Shown in pieces: positions 1 through 11,983 of a DNA stretch of 64,000 nucleotides (positions are counted from its first letter, which is position 1; every line of letters starts with the position of its first letter). The DNA comes from Semisulcospira habei. Taxonomy: Eukaryota > Mollusca > Gastropoda > Semisulcospiridae. The stretch covers positions 174,845,402 through 174,909,401 of the forward strand of contig BTPG01000001.1 of the NCBI GenBank assembly GCA_036245525.1, written 5' to 3'. The notes beneath the pieces are model-generated. The model saw only the letters and a program-made list of their open reading frames with translations, was not told the origin of the DNA and did no database searches. The position numbers and the translations under genes are program-made.

Positions 1-430
1 AATATGTGTTGTATTGATGCAAGGTGTATGTATGTTAGTATGTCATTTGTACGGCGCCTAGAGCTTTTCTATCGAAAGTATAATGGGTAGACCATCGATA
101 CCGATGATGTCGTCATTGTGCATGACTTTTATTTGTGGGTGCGGGTGTGGCTGCCTAAGCCAATCCTGGAGCCACACCTGCAAGGGCAATGGGGGCACTG
201 GAACGTAGCTGTAGGGAGAGTCAACGCTGTCTTTCTGCAAGCTCTGGCACTGGTGATCCGTTCGCGCCGATTGTGTTCAAAGAGCGTGCAGGCTTTCCTG
301 GTGGCGGCACGCCAGCCGGATCTGTCTTGTGCTTGTCTTTTATGCAGTCTTTGAAGCGTTTCCGCCGTCCTTGCTTCCTGTGGCCTTTTGAGAGTGCACC
401 ATATGGGAGTTGGCTCAACCCTTGGTGAGG
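1..430 (-). mobile_element. LINE 3' end fragment (C-terminal zinc finger)
   Basis: Read on the minus strand, about 310-119 encodes the last residues of a LINE polyprotein. It ends in a C2H2-like finger, with FQCPHCPC followed by CGSRIGLGSHTRTHK and a stop near 119. The full LINE at 36989-40922 ends with a matching finger (CSHCGRTCLSRIGLRSHE), so the two belong to related families. Further upstream in another frame, RRKRFKDCIKD resembles that LINE's KKRYKDCLKK, so at least one frameshift separates the parts. The rest of 1-118 looks like 3' untranslated sequence. This is a dead 5'-truncated copy; its upstream edge near 430 is a guess. Confidence 0.6.
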
Positions 431-1098
431 CAGGACTTGCTCATCCTAGCATGCAAAGTCTGTCACCGGCCAACTGGGCGGAGGAAACTCAATCAAGGGT
501 TCAACGGCCAAGAGGGCGGGTCAGCAGTGCACTGTCAGAGCACAGAAGAAGACATGGCCATCCACTGCAGCCAAGGAAGTTACCAGTTGTAACGTCTCAT
601 CAAAAGTATAGGTGCCTTAAAAATATACATTATTATTATTAGCAAGTCCGGCGTTCCAGTCGCTGATACAGAGATACGGTGAAAGCACATTGTACGAGTG
701 TGAGGGATAGTCTGGTGAATGCCTCTGAACCCTCATCATTAGGAATACACCAGTGTGTGAAATAAGTTTGACTAAGATAGTGCAAGGGTAATGCTAGAAT
801 AGCTTGGCGCCTCTAGGCACCAAGCTATTATGGCAACACCCTAGTTGAACTAAAGTCTTATATATTCATCTGCAAGTATTAAAATGGAGCTTGTATATGG
901 CAGTGTACAAATTCAATTCATTTGGCCCATGTTGTTTACATAGCATGTTGTTTACATAGGCCAAAGGAAGGCTGTAGGGCTCAACTGGTTAAACTGTGCG
1001 ACATACATTAACTAAATGTGGATATTTCGTTGTCTGAGCAGCCTTATCTGAATAAAAATTAAACTGTGGGGTTTTTGAAACCATTAGTTCTTATTCAT
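431..1098. other. Stretch without a gene, one hairpin repeat
   Basis: I see no coding sequence here. The only structure is an imperfect hairpin at about 782-845 built around AGCTTGGCGCC and its complement. It belongs to the same hairpin family as the perfect palindrome at 47875-47970. Confidence 0.5.
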
Positions 1099-2175
1099 TT
1101 AACCCTTTGAACCCTGAGTATATAACAAGACTGTATTCCCTTCAGCCCTGACTTTATTTGAGAGCTTTTAGTCTAGATATGAGTACCTCAGATTAAAAAA
1201 TAATAAAAAAATAACTATTGCAGATATCACCATAAAAGTATATATGTACAGACTTGTCATTGGACGGACTATTGTTTTGTTTATGTTACAAGACTGTGTC
1301 CCCTCTGTCACGGTGTTTGGTGACGAAAATAGTGACAGGTGAGAGAAAAACCTGAAAAAGTTGGATGCTTCCTACTGAGAATAATTATCTAGCTCCATGC
1401 AACACTAACTATGATGTCAGTCACAGTGCCACATTACTGCCCATGCACTGCCAGCATGCCGATACACTGTATTGTCCCCTACCTGGTCTCTAGATGTCCT
1501 TCTCTACACCTGTCGTTGATACGGTATATCCACAGCACACAAGAGAAAATGTTCCACAAAGCTTACTGTTTTCAGTTGTTGTCACAATTATATGCACATT
1601 AGTTTGTGAGTCGCTAACAATACTACCTGTCTATACATACTATATAATTACATCCGATTCTTGTCACTGGTGTCCACACTGTCACCTACGTCACCATACC
1701 GCGGTAAATCAGCAGCCCAGGTGAAGGTGGGCGCCAGGTAGAAAAGAGGTATATCGTCAAGATCATCGCCTTCGTCGTCAGATTGTAGCTCAATGTCACT
1801 GACCGTGAAAACGTGCGTCTAGTGCCGGTGGGTCAAAGCCGATATCGCTGTCCAACAAGTCAAACTGTCCGGCATCCCAAAACTCATTGTCCGACCACAA
1901 GTCGTCGTCACTCTCAAAATCACTCGACATTATCACAAAATTACACACTAGTAACTCAAAAACTGCAAGAGTAACACACTCTGCTCTGCCAGGATATCGG
2001 TTAAGTAAACAGGATGTGGCCCAGTTACTGCGCGGCCACCGAGGTCATGCGAGCGACGATGCGCGTCACTGCGCGCGTGATTCGAAACACCTGAAACCGC
2101 TGTAGCGGTTTGTCGGGTTCAACGGCATACAAGGCCGCCAACCGCTACAGCGGTTTGCCGGGTTCAAAGGGTTAA
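1099..2175. mobile_element. piggyBac-type non-autonomous element, TTAA-flanked
   Basis: The element starts TTAA-CCCTTTGAACCC at 1099 and ends GGGTTCAAAGGG-TTAA at 2175, so 12-bp perfect inverted ends lie next to TTAA on both sides. TTAA duplication and CCCTT-like ends are the known signature of piggyBac elements. Inside, on the minus strand at 1648-1930, is an acidic reading frame like the N-terminus of such transposases. The DDD catalytic domain is missing, so this is an internal-deletion derivative. A second inverted repeat (ACCGCT-AGCGG) lies just inside the right end, near 2095-2155. Confidence 0.75.
1648..1930 (-). pseudogene. Acidic N-terminal remnant of a piggyBac-like transposase
   Basis: The frame begins with ATG at 1928-1930 and reads MSSDFESDDDLWSDNEFW, rich in Asp, Glu and Ser. 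The frame hits a stop after about 50 codons. A shifted frame then continues with another acidic stretch (IELQSDDEGDDLDDIP) up to a stop near 1648. Acidic, low-complexity N-termini precede the DDE domain in piggyBac-type transposases. The TTAA-flanked ends of the enclosing element fit this reading. No catalytic residues remain, so the call rests on composition and context. Confidence 0.45.
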
Positions 2176-2205
2176 AGACTAAGATTATAGTACTGCCTCC
2201 TTACT

Positions 2206-2505
2206 ATTTGGGGCATGTGTTTCTGTCTACCCTTGGTCCACTCACCTGTATTTTCCTTTTTTAAACTCTTCCTACCGTCTGTGCTGCCTGTACAGAGCTC
2301 TTGATATTGGATGTGTGTTGCTAAATGGTCTTAGCCTTATTTAGGTCCCATGTCATAGGTTTATTTAATGTATTGGATCGGCTGGCGACATACATTCAAT
2401 GTTCTGTTTAGTTGTTTTTTTTCACAAGCAGTGCAGGCACGTCCTGAGAAAGTCTTGTTGCTGTCGGGATGTTAAGGATGTACAATCAATCAATCAGTCC
2501 TTAGT
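2206..2505 (+). mobile_element. CAAT-tailed retroposon, 5'-truncated copy
   Basis: This is a diverged copy of the 384-bp unit seen complete at 33871-34254 (minus) and 60651-61034 (plus). Shared blocks include GGGGCATGTGTTTCTGTCTA near the left edge and the 3' end TGTCGGGATGTTAAGGA, followed by a (CAAT) tail at about 2485-2503. It lacks the first 120 or so bases of the unit. Confidence 0.7.
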
Positions 2506-2540
2506 TAAATCATCACTGATCACCATACTGAAGAATGACT

Positions 2541-2946
2541 CATGGGGTGGTCCGTGGCGCAGTGGTTAAGGCGCCTGCCACCAATGCCAAAGGTGCGAGG
2601 TTCGAAAGCGGGTTCCGGCGTCAGACTTTTCTCCTCTGGCGGGCGGACCATCGGGGGTTCTTTCTCCGTGTACTCCGGTTCTTCCACCCTCCCCCCCCCC
2701 CCTCACCATTTGGTAGCGGTTTCAGGCCACTTTACAAATTTCAAATACAAGCGATAAAAAATCTCTGTAACTTCAGTAGCTGAACTGGCCCTTCGCCTGT
2801 CTTGTACTGTGTTTGTCTTAAATGGCGTAAACCCATGTCTGTTACGTGAGTGTGCGTGTTGGGTTTCAGTTCGTGGCACTTTGAGTCGATTCGCCCAAAA
2901 ATTGAGAAAAAGCGCCTATATAATAACGGTATTATTATTATTATTT
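2541..2946 (+). mobile_element. tRNA-derived SINE, copy 1
   Basis: The head is tRNA-like: an A box TGGCGCAGTGG at 2555-2565 and a decayed B box GGTTCGAAAGC at 2599-2609. The middle part has GGGGGTTCTTTCTCCG followed by a C-rich run. The tail reads AGCGCCTATATAATAACGG followed by (ATT)n. Copies 2 (18159-18575) and 3 (56901-57303) align along most of this length. The tail resembles the end of the LINE at 7731-8450. Confidence 0.85.
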
Positions 2947-3300
2947 CATGAGCTCCTACAACTGCAAGGAAGTACCCAACGGAGAAAGAAACACGCTTAG
3001 AAAAGACGGGTACAACACAATTTATTAATATTTCGGGTAAATACCCTTTGTCAAAATAGACAAACAAACAAACATAGAGATTAGCCGCTACTTATCTTCA
3101 ATGGCAGAAGGAATGTGGCAACTGAAGGAGGTGACGTAAAATAAAAGAAAAGAAAAGGAAGAACAAAAGTGCGGAAAAAGTAAAAATGACGTCAACGAAA
3201 AATCGCGTAAGAGAGAGACTCGGAAAGAACCTGAACACGAGAGACAAGAGTGTGTGCAAGCACGTGCAGGAGCGAGCGAAAGAAAAGGCGTGTAGATGAG
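2947..3300. other. Stretch without a gene
   Basis: Sequence between the SINE and the GA-rich block. I see no frame with protein-like composition and no recognisable repeat. Confidence 0.4.
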
Positions 3301-3303
3301 GCC

Positions 3304-3387
<84 letters not shown>

Positions 3388-3699
3388 CGAGACGGAGAGA
3401 GAGAAAGAGAGAGAGAACGAATGGGGAGTACCCTTGGGCACGAAGTAGGCTGAGTGTCTAATACACAAAGCCTGCTAAACACCAACCCGAAGGCAAACTT
3501 TATATCACCTTCAAGTTGAGGACTACCTCGGGGAAAAACGGGAGGACCCCGGGAAAAAAACCCCAGCATTTAGCACGGTACACAACAAGTAATAAGTCAT
3601 GAAAACAAAGCAAAGAATCAAAATCAGTAAGAGAATATTGGTATAAGTGGAGAGTAGGTAGTTGTGAAACCGTCTTCAAGGGTAACTCAAAAAATAAGG

Positions 3700-3765
<66 letters not shown>

Positions 3766-3875
3766 TGGGGGCGGGGGGGGGGGGGGGGGGAAGGGGGGAA
3801 GGAGTAAGGAAAAAAAAAAAAAAAAAAAAAAAAATAAAAAAAAAAAAAAAAAGGGAGGGGGGGGGGGGGGGGGCG
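3301..3875. repeat. GA microsatellites with poly-G and poly-A tracts
   Basis: Two long (GA)n blocks lie at about 3307-3410 and 3702-3760. The second runs straight into a G run (about 3771-3790), a 40-base A-rich run (about 3809-3852) and another G run (about 3857-3873). The long open frames across this block are low-complexity artefacts. Confidence 0.9.
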
Positions 3876-4196
3876 GAAGACAATCAGCCAGAGCCACCAA
3901 CCCCACCCAACGGGCACCCACCAGCCCACAGAAAAACACACAGGTACGCAACAAGACGACCACATACATCCCCAAGGGATGCACACGATCGCCCCGCCCC
4001 AAAACCGCGTATCAAACCGTGAGCCGGAGACCCGGTGCCCGACAGGGAAGGGCAAGGGATCCAACTAAACGTTCGGCCAGCGCTGAGAAAGTCCCCAAGG
4101 GAAATGTACATATCAACCAGCGCCAACATCACGTAACTGATTAGTGAGTAGTAAATCAGTGAGGTAAAGTAGCAGACACAAGCAAGGTAAACAATG

Positions 4197-5400
4197 TTAA
4201 TCTTTCATATTCATCCCGAGTGGCGCCACAGTGCCCAGTTTATTAATCAGAAATTTTTCACGGTCTTTCCTGGCCCAGACATTACTGGCTTGCATAAGCC
4301 AGAGGCCTTTAACTCGAATGTCAGACGGAGTGGTCGGCCTGATTGAAATGTCGTCCGACCGGTCTGTTGTATTGGTACTTGACAGACTGAAGATGTTCTT
4401 TGAAACGGTCGTTGATGGTTCTTTCCGTCTCTCCAACATAGAGTTGGCCGCATTTAACACAGGAGATGACATAAATCACGTTGGTGGTTTGACACGTGAA
4501 GTATCTGTCTATGTTGAATTTGTAACGTGGACCATTGACCACGGTGGAAGGGCAAATAAAAGGACACGTCTTGCAATTAGGAACATTGCACGGAGTGGAG
4601 CCGGAGGCTCTGGTGGTATGACGAGGCTTGAGAGTAGAGCGAACAAGCATGTCCCGCAAATTAATATCCCTCTTGAAAGCTACCAACGGAGGTTCAGAAA
4701 AGATAGCAGCAGATTCTTGACTGGATGACAAAAGACCCCAGTTAGAAAGAAGGATTTTACGCACCGGATTGGTGTGGGGATGGTAGATCATGGTTACGAT
4801 AGGTCTGTCACTATCAGCGGTAGGTTTAGTCTGCAGTGTACTCGCGCGACTAAGTTTTTGAACCGTTTGGAGAGATCCTTGAACAACAGTATGTGGGTAG
4901 TGTCTGTCGATGAAAAATCCAGCCATTTCTTTGGATTGAACATCAAAATCTGATTCTTCGGAACATATTCTTTTTAGCCGAAGAAACTGGGAATAAGGGA
5001 TGCTGTTTTTAGTTTTGGGGTTGTGAGAAGATCGGTAGTCGAGGTAGGAATGTGAGTCGGTAGGTTTGTAATGTATTGAAGTTTTCAACATTCCGCAGTC
5101 AATCCTGATGTTCATGTCCAGAAAGTCGACTGAAGTAGCTGATATAGTGTAAGTGAACTTGATGGATGGGTGGAAGTCCTGCACGAAGTGAATGAAGTCT
5201 AAAAGTGCAGCTTGGGTCATGTGAGTAGCTCCTAAACCGTCATCGATGTAGCGTTTATACATCTCAGGGACAGGCCCAGTGTATTGCTGAAGAATCTGTT
5301 GCTCAAGGAAACCCATGAAAAGGCAAGCATAGCTGGGTCCCATTTTTGTACAACTGCAAGGACTCACATAATGTGCTGTTTGTGGACAGTTCTAGGATGA
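4197..5400 (-). pseudogene. Penelope-like element: reverse transcriptase C-part and GIY-YIG endonuclease, broken
   Basis: The minus strand encodes the C-terminal two thirds of a Penelope-like polyprotein. The frame from about 5367 starts inside the reverse transcriptase (KMGPSYACLFMGFLEQQI, then KRYIDDGLG). It continues through a linker to a CNVPNCKTCPF cysteine knuckle and a GIY-YIG nuclease (VIYVISCVKCGQLYVGETER, RFKEH). Those nucleases cut the target DNA for insertion in this family. The frame stops at 4321. The conserved end (IRVKGLWLM, EKFLINKLGTVAPLGMN) follows at once in another frame down to 4197, so a small indel separates them. The front of the reverse transcriptase is missing beyond about 5400. 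This is a 5'-truncated, inactive copy. Confidence 0.88.
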
Positions 5401-7713
5401 CATGTTTTCCATACTTTTAAATGTGTTTTTATAAATAAAGCTTCCATATGTCATCAGCAGTCATTTTTGCACATGCAGACAGAGTGAGAGAGAGATAGTG
5501 TGTGTAAATTATTTTTGTGCATATTCCCACTCACTGTTCACCATGCAAATGCACAGGGACAACACACACACAAACGAACTCTACACAAGTATGCATACAT
5601 GAATATTGTTTACATACACTCTTGTGCGAACATACAATTCTAGGCAACGTAGTCAAAGCCAGATAAAGAACAGGAAAAATTCGTACGCTTTGAATGTACT
5701 GCTCCCTGCTAAACAAATCTGCACATTGTCTCTGCCTAAGGGTGATATGGTATGGCAAGTAATGCTCCGAAATATCGTCAGGAATGTCTGACAAGCGCTT
5801 TTACGAACGTGGATGCAGCCATATTCGCTTTCCACTGTGGCACGTTGTTTGTCGGAGATTCGGGTCAAAGTCAAACTCTGGGTCAGTGGGTGGAGTTATC
5901 TCTGAGCGGGCTACACGTCAATCTTTGCCACTTAACACAAGATGTGCGCAAATGCTGTCTTCCTTCAAGATTAGCCTCTTCAAGCACCTCAAGTCATGTT
6001 TATAAGACATCGTTGGTCATATCGGTGCCTCTAGCGCATCCACTGGCTCAACGTTCTCAGCCTTGTGATCAGTCTTTGGACTGCATTTAACGCTGTTCAC
6101 TGCTCTAGGCGAGTGGTAACATTCTGAATGTATATGTGTGCACGTGGTTGCGCGAGTGCGAGCGTATGTGAGTGCGTGTGAATCGTGCATCTGCTTTATT
6201 TTGTGTGTGCTATGCTTAGTCATTCGCTCACATTAATGCTTATAATAGCTATGACTTCATGCAGTGATGTACCTCACCTGCTGTCTCACTCGAGTGACTA
6301 TTGTTGATCAGCGAAGTCGAGGGAGACAAACAGTTTGTGCAGGTACTAGGTATCGTGGGGAGGGGGAAGGGAAGGGGGTAGAATGTAGGGACATTGATAG
6401 AAAGTTTGTGTTAAAAATTAAAATTGATGTTTTTTTTTTTGCTGGTCTATTATGTGCATTTTGATTTCCCGCCTTTTGAACTTTGGGTGTTTTGATGTTC
6501 TTTGCATGCATTTTCTTTTAATTTACATAAGAGTATGTATGCATGTGTGTGTGTGTGTGTGTGTATGCATGTGTGTATGCATGTGCGTGTGTGTGCATGT
6601 GTGAGTGCGCGCATGAGTATACATGTTTGTGTTTGTGCGTATGTGTGTGGTTATACATGTATATAGTTTCATTTGTTATTAGGCTTCATTCTGTATTTCT
6701 TTCAATTTCTCTGTTTTGACATGCATGTATATTTTTTAATATTTGTTATGTGCGTTGCATGACTGTGAACCGTTTTTTTTTTTTCAATGGAAATTGCACC
6801 TCACTGATGCCCTGGGGGAGAGGGGTGGGGGGGGGGGGGGGGGGCGTGTGAGCGTGTGTATACCAGTGATAATTATTATGCAGAAATGTGCGTATCTGAC
6901 CCTCTAAAGCCAACTCTGACGCACTAGTGTTCTGAGCTCTGCGTCAGACTGATGTACAAATTTTTACTCCGACGCACTATGCTTTATCTTTACGCACTGA
7001 AAAATGCACCAGTGCGTCACTGTGAACACGTTTCAGAGCCGCGTGTGCTGAGCAGAACACAGCATTTTGTGAGAGCACTGAACGCTAACACAGCAACAAT
7101 ACCACATGCGCAGCAACAGAAATTTCACAAATGTAACTCTTCCGCGGCAGAGCCTAAGTCAAGAGGCCATCGGCATTTCCTGTGGCAAAAACATGGCCGG
7201 ACTTATGAAATTCAGGTTGTCGAGCTCAAAATCACAGCCTTCTCCTACACAGTCTGAAGTTCCTACATGCACATCGGATAGTGAAAAAAAGACCACGCTT
7301 TCTTTCTAGCACACCTGGCTCGGACAATGTAAATGGCTACACCATTTTGATGGGCAGATGTTCTGCGCTGTGTGCCAAGCTGCCATGCACAGTCGAAAAA
7401 TGCTTTCGTAAAGGGATTGACAAATTTTCATTGCTCTGCCCTTATTCGTCATCAGGCTTCAGACGATCATCGCCTAGCAATTGGGGTTACATCATCAGGC
7501 AATAGCCAGACGGTCACAAGTTTGCCTGATGTGCTTGTCAAACCCAGTTGAAGTGCTCATTCTCAGGGACCAGAACGACAGGATGTGTACCTGGGTGGTA
7601 CCTGTCTTTTATTACCCCACTGCCCTTGAACTTCACCAGTGAAATGAAAGGGTTAAACTAACTTCTTTTTAAATGTCTTTTACTCATTTGTCCTCAACTT
7701 AATGACTAAAAAC
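5401..7713. other. Stretch without a clear gene; microsatellites
   Basis: There is a (TG)n-rich stretch at about 6541-6660 and a G run at about 6827-6844. A short stretch near 5800-6070 could be decayed LINE 3' sequence, but the match is too weak to call. Several GCGTCA/ACGCAC motifs recur at 6915-7025. No host exon with splice sites was recognised. Confidence 0.4.
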
Positions 7714-7730
7714 TTAAAAAGAAAACTTGT

Positions 7731-8450
7731 TTAAGACACGGCCCAGGATTGCTACTTGCACCTCTGCCGCATCAGTCAGATCAGAAAATACCTCACTACC
7801 GAAGCTGCCATCAAACTTTCTGTCTCTCTCATCCTATCTCACATCGACTACTGCAACTCTCTCCTTTTCCGGCCTCCCTCACTCCACCACTTTCACTCTC
7901 CAGCACGTCCAGAACAATGCTGCCCGCCTCGTCCTCAGAAAGAAAAAATCCGACCACATCACTCCCCTGCTCAAACTCCTTCACTGGCTTCCCATCCCCC
8001 AACGCATCCAATACAAGATTCTGTCTCTCTGCTACAAATCCCTGAACAACTGCGCTCCCGCCTATCTCTCAAACTTACTTCACCCCTACACTCCTCCCCG
8101 CTCCCTCCGCTCCACCTCCGACCCTCTCCGCCTCCACATCCCCCGCACCAAACTCAGCACTTTCGGCCCCCGCTCCTTCTCAGTATACAGTCCATCCACC
8201 TGGAACACTCTCCCACTCTCCATCAGAAACACTCTCTCTCCTCCTTCCAGTCTGCCCTCAAAACTCAACTCTTTCAACAGTTCTAGCACTATACCACCAC
8301 ACTCCCCACCCTAAGCAGACTGTCGTAATGTATTTCACTATTTGTGGTTCTCGAGTTGTTGTCTAAAGCGTGCGCGAGTTGTGAGTGCGCGCTTGAGTTA
8401 TAATTATTATAAGCGCATTATAAATACCGTAATTATTATTATTATTATTA
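7731..8450 (+). mobile_element. 5'-truncated LINE (CR1/L2-like) with 17-bp target duplication
   Basis: The insertion is bounded by a perfect 17-bp direct repeat, TTAAAAAGAAAACTTGT, at 7714-7730 and 8451-8467, so both edges are exact. It encodes the C-terminal end of a non-LTR reverse transcriptase. Landmarks in order are LQHVQNNAARLV, HITPLLKLLHWLP, IQYKILSLCYKSLN, RSFSVYSPSTWNTLP and a stop near 8312. The 3' end reads AGCGCATTATAAATACCGTA followed by (ATT)n. That short tail is also found at the end of the SINE copies in this window, which suggests that this LINE lineage mobilises the SINE. Confidence 0.88.
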
Positions 8451-8467
8451 TTAAAAAGAAAACTTGT

Positions 8468-8665
8468 GTTAATGACTATTTAGTTCTGTTTGCGTGTGTG
8501 TAACAAAGTATGTGATCATCTAAGACTTCATCATTTCTGTTACCCCCTGGGAAATCTTGCTGACCCTCTGGCAACTGTAAACTTAATCTGCGCACTAGAT
8601 CCGATCCCCTATATTTAAGAAAAAAATTAACACTGGTATGCGTGTTGTGTATAGTGTGTGCGTTG

Positions 8666-8696
<31 letters not shown>

Positions 8697-8944
8697 TTTG
8701 CGTGTATGTGTGTTTGCATGTGTTGCAGTATGTACGTGTGTCTGTGTGTGGTGTAGAATGTGTGTGTGTGATGTAGAGTGCTTGTGCCTGTGTGCTTTTA
8801 TTTTCTTTTGTGTGAAACTGTTGTTTTGTTTGTGATAGTGTTTAATGGTAGTTCTTAGCTTAATGGTAGTAACGGCAAGTTTGAAAATTGGTTATGTTAC
8901 CAAATACTTTTACCGTTATAAAATAAAGGTTCATTGTTCTCTCT

Positions 8945-8984
<40 letters not shown>

Positions 8985-8987
8985 ACT

Positions 8988-9068
<81 letters not shown>

Positions 9069-10540
9069 TTCACATACACGCACACCGCACGCTCGTAGTT
9101 GTACATCAAATGAGTCCGGAAATAACTTGCACTGTTGATTAAAAGAAACAGATGCCAATACAGCAAATAATGCTGCTGCATAATAGTGCATTGGTCTTAT
9201 GATCACAAGATACTCGTTGGTACAGTCTGGCGTAAATAATAAAAACGGTTCAGTGATCATACCGGTACTGATCAAAGCAGACACCACTTTTCGCTTCCGT
9301 CGATCACCGTTAACAAAATATCATAATCATCTCAGCACTTTACTTCTGATCGCTGTTCCATGTCAAGGGACACAATCACTGAACACAAATGTGTTACTAG
9401 ATGGATTATCTCCCTTTTAAGTCCCTTCTATTTATAGAAGGGATTGTTTAGGATGGGTTGCGTTGGGGTGAATTTAATAGCATGTCCATGATGTCAAAGG
9501 CGGGCCGGTTCTAAACCTCTAACAACTGAAGTAACAAGATACAAATTACATCATGTCTAGTTACGCTAACCTCGCTGCTGAACGTACATTTGGCGCGAAG
9601 CGCTGCAGGTCCGTATATATGTACATGTATGTATGTATGTATGTGCGTGTGTGCGTATGTATGTAAACAAGAGAATCTCCGATATATCTGTACACACAAG
9701 CTTGAAACTTGGCAAAATACTTAAGTGAGTGGCTAAAGACAGCCTCCAAGCATATTGTAACCAGATTAGAGTCCATAATTTTTGTCCTATTTACTTGAAC
9801 TTTTGCATATAGCTAGTTTGGAAAAAGACATTGGATGAGTTCGTTAGCCAGCTTTGTATCATTTTAACTTCTTTAGTAAACATTAATTCTTTTCAGAAAA
9901 GAATTAAAACACTAAAAAACCTTTACTTCTTGAGAAAGTCAGTGGCGGCGACGTAAAAGAGGCAACTCCGTCATCACGCAGACCTTGACATAATACTCTA
10001 AATATTTTGTCATTCTCTCTCACGCACGTGCTCTCTCTCACACAAACATGTGCTCATCTCCAGGAGGAATAGTGCCTCTTGGAAATGTTTGGAGCACGCG
10101 CATGCGCACTAACACACACATCGACACGCTTTCAGAAGAGCATGCAAATGACCTGTGTACTTAGTATATCAGGGTAGCTAGGTAAAGTCAACCTGCTTTC
10201 AAACAAATTATAACAAGACTGAAATTGTACCGCGAAGTTCTAGTTTTGTCACCATTTCCTCAAGCCTATGAAGTGAAAGTGAAACTTATATCATGTAAAA
10301 TATAAAATTACGTAAAAAATAAAACATACATCATGAAAAATGACGTCTGACAAAATGACGCATATGTCCTGCGCCCCTTATAGAACTCACCGACGCATCA
10401 GCAGATTTGCGAGACTTTTTCAATAGGAGATAATTCAACATCAGAATCAGGTCAAAGACAAAAGGTAGAGACCCTTGACAGCGAGGACAGCTCTCATATA
10501 GAAGCAACTTTGTGGGTTATGGTTCATCCCATTTTGTTAA

Positions 10541-10571
<31 letters not shown>

Positions 10572-10714
10572 GTTGTGCCTTTTTTCAAGTGTGAAGTGCC
10601 CCCCCCCCCCCCCTCCCCCTGAGCTGATGCCCTTTTTTTTACCTGGCTAGGGCCCTGCCCCCCTGAGTTTCTAGCTAGGGGTCTGTGCAGTGAATGGGTT
10701 AAGTGTAAACATAC
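8468..10714. other. KYNU intron 7 side: no exon seen; microsatellites
   Basis: There is a (TG)n-rich stretch at about 8640-8780 and a compound (CT)n-(CA)n block at 8939-9066. A GTATGTATGT stretch lies near 9625-9660. I searched by eye on the minus strand for the next kynureninase exon (the part before the catalytic lysine) and did not find it. Confidence 0.45.
8939..9066. repeat. Compound (CT)n-(CA)n microsatellite
   Basis: About 45 bases of CT repeats with one interruption are followed by about 76 bases of uninterrupted CA repeats. Confidence 0.95.
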
Positions 10715-10789
10715 CTCTCTGGGTTCCATGCAAACAAGGCTTGTGGCAGGGTCATATCCATGGAATGAAATCTGGCTTTCAAATGCATA
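10715..10789 (-). CDS. KYNU: Kynureninase exon 7 (partial gene)
   Basis: This 75-nt exon is preceded by a TATTTTCAG acceptor and followed by GTATGTTT, and it encodes 25 residues starting YAFESQISFHGYD and ending LVCMEPRE. Kynureninases have this segment right after the FPSD motif. Exon 6 ends exactly with FPSDH, so the two exons join in phase 0. The segment belongs to the large PLP-binding domain. It is the last KYNU exon I can see; the remaining half of the protein, including the lysine that holds the cofactor, must lie beyond the left edge. Confidence 0.9.
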
Positions 10790-11525
10790 CTGAAAATACA
10801 AGTTTATTTTCAAATAAGTGGAATAAAGTCCATAAAACTGTATAATTTATTTTAAATGCATAATGAAGGTACAAATAATGCAAATTAGATTTCAACAAAT
10901 AACTAGGTCACAAATAATGATGTCAGCACAGTATATAGTAAGCTAGGTTAGGATAGATGGCTACAATACATTAATGCTTTCCTCGTTAGGACACCACAGC
11001 AGAGGTTGAGAAGCCTTGATAGTTCATGAATAGTGCCAGATTAGCTTGCTGCCTATGTTTCAACAATAGTGACAGATTAGCTTGCCACATGGGGAGGTGA
11101 CAAGCTTATCTGTCACTACCCTTGAAGTATCATAGCAAATCCTTCTCCAACAGCTTCAAAGTTGTAACTGTAATGCTAGGTTCCATTAGCATGAATATGG
11201 CCCACATCTGAGACACAACAGTTCCTCAAGTCTTTTGATATCATCATGTTTCCATTTGTCCAATGTGATATCTGTCTGCAAAATAAACATGATACGATTT
11301 CTTGTTCGCTCAGGGGAGCAATTCTTTCAGCTGTCACATGTGCTCGGAATGAAAGTATGGTATGACGTAATTTTTGTCTGCTGTTACACATTCTCGCGCC
11401 ATTCTGATGTCTGCGTCATATCTGTGTTTCCCAGTGCTTTGGACGCCCCATGTTTTCTATAAAAACACATGCTTTACACAATTTGAACAAAATTTGCGTT
11501 GCCATATTAGGTTCAGATCATACTC
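10790..11525. other. Intron 6, left part; hairpin repeat
   Basis: Non-coding intron sequence. An imperfect hairpin at about 11068-11117 (AGTGACAGATTAGCTTG and its near complement) belongs to the AGCTTGGC hairpin family. A partial arm of the same family lies at about 11034-11050. Confidence 0.5.
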
Positions 11526-11777
11526 ATGCTTACAAAAATGTATTTTTTTAAAAATTCTTACCGATGGCATTACTATTAGGAAGGTACACTTAGCTTACCG
11601 ATTTCAGCCTAAGCACTCGTGTACACTACACAACCAGGGAGACGACTCTAGGGAGTCATTACCAAGAACCCTGAGTGGCCTCCCCTGCTTCCTTATCCGG
11701 TCACATCCTTGGTAGTATCCCGCCAGTCTTTGCCTTAGCTCACTAGCGGCAAGCGGGGCAGGGGGGAGGGTCCTCCG

Positions 11778-11866
11778 AGTAATGCCATTGATAAGTATTT
11801 TTCAAAAAAATACATTTTAGAGACAAATACATTTGTTTCCTCAAAACTCTTACCGATGGCATTACT
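11778..11866. repeat. DIRS-1 internal complementary region
   Basis: The block runs AGTAATGCCATTGATAAGT ... CTTACCGATGGCATTACT. Its left half is the reverse complement of the element's left end and its right half that of the right end, joined back to back. Confidence 0.85.
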
Positions 11867-11983
11867 ATAGGAAGAATAGCGTATACAGACCTGTCTACTT
11901 CAAAACTGATCTTGTAGTACTCCACAGAGCAAATTTTAGTACTCAGAGACAAAAAAAGAGTACTTTTGTTACCTAAGGTTGCG

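Noticed and set aside
2555..2609. A functional tRNA gene
   Set aside because: A and B boxes are present, but the cloverleaf is not intact and the same head recurs at 18173 and 56914 followed by the SINE body.
3301..3875. CRISPR-like or satellite array
   Set aside because: Pure dinucleotide and homopolymer repeats, with no spacer structure.
3088..3883. Long open frames rich in Ser/Leu or Arg/Glu over the GA repeats
   Set aside because: They are translations of (GA)n, poly-G and poly-A tracts in several frames at once, with no protein-like sequence outside the repeats.
5752..6090. A 112-codon frame that might be a LINE C-terminus
   Set aside because: Only faint likeness (a SSFKISLFKHLKS-like segment in a neighbouring frame); no motif order or tail to support it.
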